A stretch of 64,000 nt of DNA from positions 372,001 to 436,000 of the forward strand of contig RBKR01000017.1 in NCBI GenBank assembly GCA_004835665.1. The letters run 5' to 3'. Shown piece by piece: positions 55,468 through 64,000 of this stretch (position 1 is its first letter; every line of letters begins with the position of its first letter). Under the pieces are notes generated by a model. It saw only the letters and a list, made by a program, of their open reading frames with translations, was not told where the DNA came from and ran no database searches. The translations under genes and the position numbers were made by a program. Source of the stretch: Phoma sp. XZ068. Lineage: Eukaryota; Ascomycota; Dothideomycetes; Pleosporales; Didymellaceae.

Positions 55468-58300
55468 TGTGAATGGTGTTGAGTATTAGGTAGTGTGTAT
55501 ATTTAGGTCCGGTCAACGGTGGTGTAGCTTGCAGTCCAGCTGGTGTAAAGAGTGACGTGAGCGGCTACAGTGACATTGGCCGTCCTCGAAAGGAAGGAGA
55601 GATAGGTGGTCCAAGGAGTGTAATCGCAATTGTGGTGACAGACCGGCTGTTGACCACAAGCGAGTGAATGAGAGAGTGACAGTGTCGACGTTTTTGACAG
55701 CTGGGCACCGTGTCGAAGCTGGTGCTGGGCGCGGTGGGTTCTTCCGGAGGAGCTGGGGTCGAAATGCTAGTTAGGAGTGCTGTGCATGGTTTGGAGCATG
55801 CAGTGTCTGAAGTTGGCGATCCGACAGCGGAAGGCCTTTCGCCGAAGATTGTCACTGGAGATACGAATAACAACAATGGGGCTGTTGTCTCGGCGGTCTC
55901 TATTGTACCCTCGTAGTGAAAGCGACTGTTCGGCGGACAATTGCAAAGGAGTGGCAGGCGCGATGGATGTCACGCCGGGGGAAAGCGCGGAAGTCGCGCA
56001 ACGAACGGTTTGTAGGATGGCGACGAGCTAAAGAGCGATAAGGAAGGAGACACAAACAGCCAGCGTCTACGAGTTTGCAGGCCAGCGACACAGAGCACGA
56101 GTGGTGGTGAGGAACGATACACAGCACTGCGCTCCCACTTTCCCCAGGGCTTCGCGCCGCGAGGTTGCGCTAATCAGGGACAGAAGGTGCATTGAGAGTG
56201 GGGTTCACCATTGGTCGATCGCGCATAGCTTAAGTTTAGCCCTTGCTTCACCAGGCTCAAAACAGTTATACGCTAACCTGTTTAATGGGCCGTACCGCTC
56301 CACATTCTTGCGGGCACTCTGGGATAGATTGCGAAACGCCAAACCCTTCCGTGGCTTTCCTTGCTGCAAGCGCCTCTGAAAGTGGCTGCCATCAGTCCCA
56401 GACAGGGTAAAATCGTCTTCTCATGAAGCCTGAGGCGTAGCACGAGCGGTTCCTTAAACAATTTAGGCTCCCTGTGCCCCATTCCATGTCTCTACTCGAA
56501 GGCCACCGACCTCTTTTACGGCCAATCCTCCGGAACCATTGCGCACGTCGTCACCAAAATTCCCACCAGCCACTTTAGCAACGTCCACTGCCTCAGACAG
56601 GGGAGTTTCGAAACCTCCCAGGTGGTGGTATCGTCATTGGACAACGCAATCTAATGGCCGTCCAGCTCTATGCGAACGGGCCGAGGGTGGGGCTGTAAAG
56701 TCCAGCGCTGTCATGCGGTGAACGACTTGAAGACGTGGAAGGGTGCTCTGTCTTACATAAACGTTGCACTCCTGCATCAAAGCTAGCTCGTCCTCAGGCA
56801 CATAACGGTTTTGCTATGCGTTGTGTCTGGCAGGCCAAATTGAGTCCATGAGATTGACATGATAATGCTTCTGTCGGCGCCCGATTTGCAACGAATAGAT
56901 GTCGGTCATTTGCAAGCCTCCTGCTAGCAAGTTCAATCTCGCATTCTCTTCAACCGAATTTGCAAATCGCCTCACGACAGTGTTACTGCCAGGTCAGAAT
57001 AGTGCGTCCATACGAGGACATTGGTCGCTCAGACAAAAATTAAGGCCTATACGATGCATCTCCTCTTCTTCAAGGTCGCACATTTTTCGACTATGACTGC
57101 TTTCTACATGTCCTATACGGGCATACTATAGTAAGAAGCGACAGTAACCATTACGACAAGACCATCAGCCCAACCCGCATACATAATCCTGTTCTTTCCG
57201 GTCAAGAACCGTTCAAGCAGATCCCTCAGACTGTCGTATCGTACGGAAAGAAAGATTCCGATGCTTCTCTTGGACCTCTCATGCGGCCGAAATTGCCAGT
57301 TCAGCCAAGATGTTACGAACCTAGGTAGTTGATCCTACTTGTATCGACAACTGCCCTGTCCCACCAGACTAACGCAACCATCTTCCCCATATAGATTGGT
57401 CATCGAGCGTAAATAGAGAGCCTAGTAATGTAGAAATGCTATCCGCGAGTTCCAGCGTTCGCTCGTCTGGACTTGTCAGTGCCCTCTGTTCGACAGCCCT
57501 ATTCCGGACTACCCAATTCGAAATGTGTCGTGGCATAATTATACCTATATTATCGTGCCAACTTGCAGTACTGGAGTATCGGTACAACAGTCTCTTTTTG
57601 GCGCAACAAAATGCATACTAACCGCCACTTAACATGCGTATTCAGAACGAAAATATTCTATTTGATACCACAATGTTAAATCCTTGACCCGCATGTGTGG
57701 TGCAAAAGGCCATCGCGTGCCTCGAAACCTTGATGCCTAGAAATGGATTAAACGAATCAATCTTGATGAGATGTTTGAGCGATTCTTCTTGATTCATGGC
57801 CCGATGATGCGCTGTCGATCGGGGTAGTTCGACGTAGATCCTTTCGTATGGAAAGATACCAGCGCTGCAGTAATGTTTCGTCTATGCTTTGTTCGTTCAG
57901 TGACGAAGCCTCCGGTCTTCCGCAAGACTGTCACAATTCTCCATGGCTGCGGATTCGAAGTAACCCTGATTACGTATAAGTAGAGTCCAAGATGCGACAA
58001 CAAAGCTTGCCGTAAAATACACGCACACGCTGACCATGTTTCTGTTTATGGGTGCTGATATAGCGATGTTTAGGTGTCTGAAGCGCAATCTGTTCTTCAG
58101 ATATCCATCATGTCTCATTCGTTCCAATTGGAGTCTTGCGCTGCATTGGTACCAAGTCTTTAAATAGAAAATAGAGAGCCATTCTTACTGTTATTGGCAT
58201 AACAAGCCGTATCAACAGCGACTTCCTATGAGATACTCCGCGTTTCTTAAGAGTATGCAATTCCAATGTCGAGTTGTGGTATATATGCATCCGTTCTCCT
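55468..58300. other. 2.8 kb gene-poor region
   Basis: Includes the KCH promoter and the 3' side of the DUF3176 gene. No frame longer than about 100 codons has coding character. The part from 56900 is rather A/T-rich, but no transposon features were seen. Confidence 0.45.
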
Positions 58301-60633
58301 TCAACTCACGTACTTCCGTCTTATAACCACAGATCGCTCTGGACCTGCAGAGCCCACTCTTTGTATCAAGGTTGCCTCCAAACCTTCAGCTATTCTGTTT
58401 AGATCTTTAGTCGTCGTTGGCCCCATCATACCCGCGTCCGCCCTCCAGTCTGTGTTCAGCAGGATTGCTAGCACATTGTCTTTCCACACTCCAAGAGCTT
58501 CGGGTTGACTTGTTCGAATGGTTTCGAAAAGCAACGCAGCCACGATCAGCACTAAGGCACCGGGAAAGGCCAGCCAGCCCCATCGCACATGGAGGAGCAC
58601 TGTTTGGATGTACACCGTTCCGACCACGCGATGAGCCGGCGCAACGTAGTCATCAGGAAGATGCATGGAATCGTTTGGATGGTCTTGTTGCTCCAGTATA
58701 GTGTCGTTTGCACGAAGCGCAACCGTCAAATAATGCGCAATTGTGTACATTGTCCTGGTTATATTAGGAGATCTGTATAGGAGTTCTCCAGCATCCGAGT
58801 GAACATAGCCTGAGAAGACCAAGCCGCTCTGCCGCGACGTTGTAAGATTACCACTAGGTAGGACCCTTGAAACGGCTGCCATCATGTTGGAGTACCGTTG
58901 ACGAGGAATCGTTATATTGATTAAATCGTGAGATTGACCTACGACACATCCATCTGGTGGCGTTGTATCCCGGCATTCAGGCGAATACGTGTACGTCAGG
59001 TTTCCGATTTCGTCACTTCCTATCCAATAAGGTTTCATTTCAGGATCCATCCCAGATAGATTCGTGCGTATTGTACTCTGGAATGGCTGTATTCTAGTAG
59101 TTGAATTGAGAACATGCTCGTCATAAACGCCATTCTTTACTCGAGCGCTGATGATCTGCATGTCGATGTAGAAGATACAGTACCCAGCCTCGACAGTGCT
59201 TTCTGTTGTAATAACAGAGCCCCTTGCATACTCTGCAGGGAAAGTTAGAAGATTTCTGGCCAGGTTCCAGCGAAATCCGGCGAATCCGGCATTGACGGAG
59301 GTCCAAGTGCGCAGTGGATCGCCACCAGAGCTAAAATCAAGGTTGGAGGAATTGAAGGGGGCAAAATAAACTCGAGGCGGAATGTCCATGAAGTATGAAA
59401 AGCTTTCATACACCGTTCTTGGCGAAGCTGGGCCCCGCTGTTGGCGTACCCGATCTTCTGAGGCTGCCATGGTACAAGGTCGAAACGGGCGTTCGGGCCA
59501 TGACGTGTGGTCCGTTTCCGAACAATTGAGAGAGAAAGCATTTGTGTCATCGAAACACTGCACAGAAACGCCGAGGGTTGGAAATGGATCCCACGTGCAG
59601 TTACCAGTGGGGCATGAGTGTGGCGGGTAAGGAAGGCTGGCCATTCCAGACGAATAGAGACCACTGTGAAGGGCAGACTTCAGGTTGAACGGCACATCAT
59701 TGCCTGCAAGAGTTAACGAACAGTTCTACTCAATCGAATAAATTGCAAAGACTGCTGCTTACCGTAGCTGGCCCATGAAGACCCGACGTTGCCAACGGTT
59801 CCAGTATAGGTAAACGCCGCTGAAGCGAATGCAGTCAGAGGCTTGGCAGATACACCGATATCTGCAACGCTAGCATTGTAGAATACGATGCTCTGTTGGA
59901 AGAATGAAGCTATGGCGATTCCGATGATGACAATGAGACCAGCAATAGACACCGTAGGACTGGAGAAGGACTTAGTCAAACTTCCTGATCGAAGTCTTGG
60001 TAAGAAAGTACAAGCGGCTTTACATCTGCTCCTTTGGAGATGGGTGACGACTTACCTGTATCTAAATTGCCAAAGGAGTTGCAAGCTTCCCAGTGGTCCG
60101 CGGCTTGCCATATCAAATCTGATCATGTCCTGCAGCGGCTTATAACCCCTTCCAAGCCAAACCCAAGCTAATTGGCAGATACAATTAGTTACGGGTACCA
60201 TCAGGCAGATTCTGAACAGAGTTGCAGCGATTGCTACCAGAGTGTTGAGTGTGACACCCCCAAGCACCGGACTAGGCTTTCCATCATATATAGCCAGGAC
60301 AACAATAATGGCAATCAGAATGAGACTTGCAGTGACAAGTGAGAGCACTTCCCACATCCACATGTTCGGATGGAGAAAGAAAGGTTTACGCGCTGTGTTC
60401 CTGGACAACAATACACGCTTGCTGACACTGTTCGTTTTCAGCAGAGTTTCGGTCAACTTATTGAGGGAGGCTCTTGAGGGAGAGGCATTTCTATCGAGTC
60501 GTACAAATTGTCGCGCTGCACTGTCCTGTCGAGGTCTGGTATCGAAGTTGCGATCCGAGAAATATCCTTCAAGAGGGGTCTGCTCAAGTGGAGCGGCCGT
60601 AGCTACCAGTTCGTAATTTGTAGGAGATGGCAT
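58301..60633 (-). CDS. DUF3176 membrane protein
   Basis: Three exons, complement of 58301-59703, 59763-59995 and 60056-60633, give 737 residues with both joins in frame (introns 60 and 59 bp). Helices near residues 93-115 (WEVLSLVTASLILIAIIVVLAIY), 126-150 and 205-225 (AGLIVIIGIAIASFFQQSIVFY) form the N-terminal membrane part, with PSPVLGGVTLNTLVAIAATLFR between, the DUF3176 core. The next region has CPTGNCTWDPFPTLGVSVQC, the usual cysteine block after the second helix group. A long N-glycosylated lumenal or extracellular domain follows, then a last helix near 655 (WGWLAFPGALVLIVAALLFETI) and a cytoplasmic end. The family is expanded in filamentous ascomycetes and has no known function. Confidence 0.88.
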
Positions 60634-61008
60634 CTTGTTATACCTTCAGAATCACCTGGTGGGGTTATGAGTATTTACAGCGGCTTGATCCACAAGGCTG
60701 AAGTCTGGGCGTCAGCTGTGGCTGAAGGTAAGTTGAAATCCGGCTTTTAGTGCGACATATGAAAGGTAATCAACATGCAGCCTACCAGCTGGATGAATCC
60801 ATGTTGCGCAGGCGTGATAGGATGTCAGTACCAGCCATAGAACAGGGTCAATTCTGAGGCGAGGCGCATACTAAGTGACATAGTGGAATACTGCCACCCG
60901 CACCTTGCGATGGAAAGCATATATCATCAAACACAGCCTGTACGCCTTAATAGCGGGTTCATGGAGTTTTGCGTGAAGCAAGTAGGCGTATCTTCTTGCA
61001 TGTCCATA
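60634..61008. other. Intergenic, no gene seen
   Basis: Holds the DUF3176 promoter and the 3' side of the upstream reductase gene. Confidence 0.5.
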
Positions 61009-62037
61009 TTACAACGCGTCCTTCCCAGAATCTTGTTTCACATGAATAACAATCTTGCCTTTCGAGCGACCAGTCTTCAACTTCTCAAAAGCCCTCGGTG
61101 CCTCCTCCCATTCGATCACCTCGTCCAGTACAGCCTTGACCTTGCCTTCCTTCAACCACGCACCCAATTGCTTGAGGTCATCCGTCGATGCCTTAGTCAT
61201 CAGCATCTGATATGATCTCTTGCCACCACCCAGGAAGCCAGGTACTAGAAGATTACTAGTGATCTGGGCGAACCCTCCTAAGCTGGGTGTCGCACCAACT
61301 TGCACAAATTTGCCGTTGGGAAGAAGGAAGGAGGCTGACCGCTTGTACAAGTCGGCAGGGGTGCCAACATTATCCACGGCAAGCTGAAATACCGGTCCCT
61401 TGGCAGCAAGAGTGTCGACAACGTTGCTGGTCTTGTAGTCGATGACCTCGTCGGCGCCTAGGCTTTCGCAGAGCTTCACATTGCCTGTCGAGCATGTTGT
61501 CGTGACATGGCATCCAAGAGCTTTCGCGATCTGGATGCCGTATACGCCAGTTCCACCTGATCCACCGTTGATGAAAACCTTGTCACCAGGCTTGACGTTA
61601 GGCTTGATAGCTTGGATTTCTGTAAGACCCACAATTCCAACAGTCGCAGCATCGTCGATTTCGACACCTTTCGGCAGACTTGTTAACATGTCTTGAGAGA
61701 CGCTGACATATTGCCCAAGGGTTCCATTCGAGATAGCGCCAACTTTCGCGCCAAACACCCACTCTCCAATCTGAAAAGAGTCGACCTTTTGGCCAGTCTT
61801 CGCGACTTTGCCGCAGAAGTCCGCACCGGGGATGCACTTCAAGCCGAGAGCAGTTAAAGGCATACCACTCTCAGTGACTTTGTAGTCGACTGGATTGAGA
61901 GCCATCGCGTGGACTTCTACGAGGATCTCATCGTCCCCGATGGTGGGCTGAGTGGCGGTATCGTTGATCTTGAGGTTCTTCTCCACGCCACCAGTGACGC
62001 TGTCGTACTGCCAGGCTTTCATGGTCGGTCGTGACAT
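61009..62037 (-). CDS. Medium-chain (quinone/enoyl) reductase, NAD(P)H-dependent
   Basis: One exon encodes 342 residues, the usual size for the zeta-crystallin/quinone reductase branch of the MDR family. N-terminal GroES-like part: VHAMALNPVDYKV near 42-54 and CIPGADFCGKV near 68-78. The nucleotide-binding loop is INGGSGGTGVYGIQIAKALG at about 155-174, an alanine/glycine-rich variant lacking zinc ligands. The C-terminus has GRSKGKIVIHV, typical of this branch. Such enzymes reduce quinones or activated C=C bonds with NADPH; substrate unknown. A second, more distant MDR gene lies 666 bp upstream on the same strand. Confidence 0.9.
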   Translation of the reverse strand: MSRPTMKAWQYDSVTGGVEKNLKINDTATQPTIGDDEILVEVHAMALNPVDYKVTESGMPLTALGLKCIPGADFCGKVAKTGQKVDSFQIGEWVFGAKVGAISNGTLGQYVSVSQDMLTSLPKGVEIDDAATVGIVGLTEIQAIKPNVKPGDKVFINGGSGGTGVYGIQIAKALGCHVTTTCSTGNVKLCESLGADEVIDYKTSNVVDTLAAKGPVFQLAVDNVGTPADLYKRSASFLLPNGKFVQVGATPSLGGFAQITSNLLVPGFLGGGKRSYQMLMTKASTDDLKQLGAWLKEGKVKAVLDEVIEWEEAPRAFEKLKTGRSKGKIVIHVKQDSGKDAL

Positions 62038-62703
62038 ACTGACGATGTCTAAGTTTTGAAGAGGTGTAGTCGCGTGATGGCAATTGTTTATCTCGACGTC
62101 GAGCGCGCCTGCTGTGTGCGCGGTGGCTTTGCGTCATTTAGCTTGAATGGGGCAAGCGTCGTCCACCACATTGTGAAGCTCAGCTGCGTTTTATCTATCC
62201 ACTCCATGACTACCTTGATCAGCCATCCATCGCATGCGGATAAGGGCCTGTCGCATCCAGATCAAGCTGTCAAGGACGACACGTGTCGAACGTGCTTGCA
62301 GCCGAGAAATCCACTTTGCCTTCTATACCCACATCTTGCGAGGTCAGCTCTACGATTCAAGCTCAGTGCGGCACTGGCAGTGTAGGTTAAAATATGTTCG
62401 AGTGAATATCACCAGCCAGGCAGCAAGATTGCTGTTGGCTGCAGCTTACGCTCTTTGAAATGGCAGAGCTTCTTACTGGTCTGTGCTGACCAGTGACCCA
62501 CCCTCCTGTCAGCGCAGATTCCGAGCAGTCCCTCGTAGTATCGATGCCTCTGCATAAGTCTCGTCTGTCAAACCCGAAAGACGTATCATGCGCCACGCAG
62601 GACATCGATGAAGCCGTCCTCATTTATCGCGAAATTGCATTCAAGCTTTCAAGATGGTCAATAACAATTCGATCGGCCTCCACTACGTTAAACCTTGCCA
62701 GAT
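62038..62703. other. Intergenic between two same-strand reductase genes
   Basis: Promoter of the first reductase gene and 3' side of the second. Several short frames are present; none is supported. Confidence 0.5.
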
Positions 62704-63784
62704 TTAAACAACTCTGTACACCAGTTTCTTACCAGAAACTTTCCCAGCCTTCAAATCGTTCAATCCTTGCGGCACAGCCGCCAAGCCATCAACCACTTGT
62801 GTAGGGTGCGCCTTGACTTTTCCACTGTTCAACAGCTCCTCGGCGGCCTTCCAGAATTTGATACCAAACTCATAATCCTCCGGCTTAGCAGGTAGCTTTT
62901 CATTGAACCTCTCACCAAGCGCTGTGTATCCAAGGGTCCAGCCACGCTTGACGTCCTGGCGGGGAAAGTTCTTTAGAGGTCCAGGCAAGAGTCCAGTATA
63001 TTCGCCACCTGCTGAGCTAATTGCTGCGGCGCAGACCTCCTCGGACCCATGCTCGGCAATGCAATCGAAGACAAGCTTGAGCTTATCATTACTGGCCTTG
63101 CGGATCTTCTCGCCGCACTCGGGATCTTTGTAGTCAAAGATGTGGTCAGCGCCCAGCTTCTTTACGAGTTCAAAATTGTGCGGCGATGCGGTTGCGAAGA
63201 CTTCTGCGCCTGAGAGCTTTGCGAATTGGACGGCGAGGGTTCCTGTGGCAGTCGAGGCGCCGTAGATCAGGACAGGCGTGGGTTCTGAAACTTTGGCAGG
63301 AGGAATAGGGAGTCCTAGAGTTTGGTACAGACCTTGTCCTACGGTGGTGATGCCGACGCCCAGGGTTGCAGCGTCCTCCCAGGAGATGTCCTCAGATATC
63401 TTGGCGTAGATACCGGCTTTGGCCTTGATGTGCTCGGCAAAGGCGCCGTTGCTGTGGTCTGCTGGGTCACCTGGAGGACATCAGTAAGCCATACAACATT
63501 TTTCAGTCAAATAACCCACCTCCTCGTGCAAATCCGGCCACTCTGTCTCCGATCTTGACGTCCGTTACACCATTGCCGACCTCTTCAACGATGCCAGCAT
63601 AATCGCATCCGGCAATAGCTCCTTTGGATGGGCTGTTTTCGATACTCTTCCAGTCTGTGGGATTAAGAGCTACGGCTTTGGTCTTGACGATGATAAAGTT
63701 GTCTTGGACTTTGGGGAGGGGAACGTCAGAGCGGAGCTCAGAAACACCCTTCTCGACGTGGACGACGGCTTTTTGAGTGGACAT
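62704..63784 (-). CDS. Medium-chain reductase, trans-enoyl reductase-like (ToxD-like)
   Basis: Two exons, complement of 62704-63470 and 63520-63784, give 343 residues; the 49 bp intron has a GTGGGT donor and CTCCAG acceptor, joining as RVAGFARGGDPADHSNGAFAEH. N-terminal features: KAVALNPTDWK near 36-46 and GAIAGCDYAGIVEEVG near 56-71. The cofactor-binding part reads LIYGASTATGTLAVQFAKLSG near 165-185, followed by ATASPHNFELVKKLGADHIFDYKD, the pattern of fungal trans-acting enoyl reductases and ToxD-like proteins. Such proteins can accompany polyketide synthases, but no synthase is present in this window. Free-standing detoxifying reductase is equally possible. Confidence 0.9.
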
Positions 63785-64000
63785 GGTGATTATGGTTGAT
63801 TACAGGTGGTTTCATGAACAATTAGTAGTGTGGAGCACATTCAATGGGCGAGACTACTTATACATAGCCTGGCATGATGCGCTTGGAGTGAACCGGCGAC
63901 ATCATTGGATTTGTCATCGAGGTTGGTGATTTGTGGATTCCTCGCAGATTGCTCGGAGTATGCATATAAGATTGCATATTATCTGTCTCAGAAAATGCAC

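Overview
The window looks like nuclear DNA of a filamentous ascomycete. Protein genes are spaced on both strands, carry short spliceosomal introns (about 45-85 bp) with GT...AG ends, and there are no operons. The protein set (RTA1, KCH, DUF3176, 2EXR, Zn2Cys6 with DUF3425, class IIA cellobiose dehydrogenase, Asp f 4-like protein) points to Pezizomycotina. Dothideomycetes (Pleosporales-like) is my best guess, but that is inference. No rRNA, tRNA, CRISPR or intact transposon was found.

Layout. 1-9.1 kb: 3' end of a vigilin/Scp160-type KH protein (+), a SET-domain protein with an N-terminal membrane anchor (-), a laccase-like multicopper oxidase (-, three exons), an RTA1-family membrane protein (+) and a small 2EXR protein (-). 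9.1-15.3 kb: a gene-poor stretch around one six-exon Zn2Cys6/DUF3425 transcription factor (+). 15.3-29 kb: cellobiose dehydrogenase with CBM1 (-), an SCP-x type thiolase ending in a peroxisomal signal (+), an N2227 (carnosine N-methyltransferase-like) protein (+), the divergent pair MAK5 (-) / TRM7 (+), and a soluble fumarate reductase (-). 29-36.5 kb: an unresolved small spliced gene, an acetoacetate-decarboxylase-like secretory protein (+), GPI16/PIG-T (-), LUC7 (+) and a pepsin-like aspartic protease (+). 36.5-48 kb: two small membrane proteins (+), a DUF1769 protein (-), an OYE-type flavin oxidoreductase (-) and BiP/Kar2 (+). 48-64 kb: an Asp f 4-like secreted protein (-), a KCH potassium-transport protein (-), a DUF3176 membrane protein (-) and two neighbouring medium-chain reductases (-).

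How they relate. I see no biosynthetic cluster. Housekeeping genes (60S biogenesis, tRNA methylation, splicing, GPI anchoring, ER folding) are interleaved with secreted or oxidative genes typical of a plant-associated or saprotrophic fungus: MCO, CDH, aspartic protease, Asp f 4-like. Exon joins given below were worked out by hand from splice consensus and reading frame; every multi-exon model closes in frame. Open problems are candidate coding fragments at 29100-29444 and 37958-38110, a possible extra 3' exon of the flavin oxidoreductase, and about 20 kb of intergenic sequence in which I find no gene.
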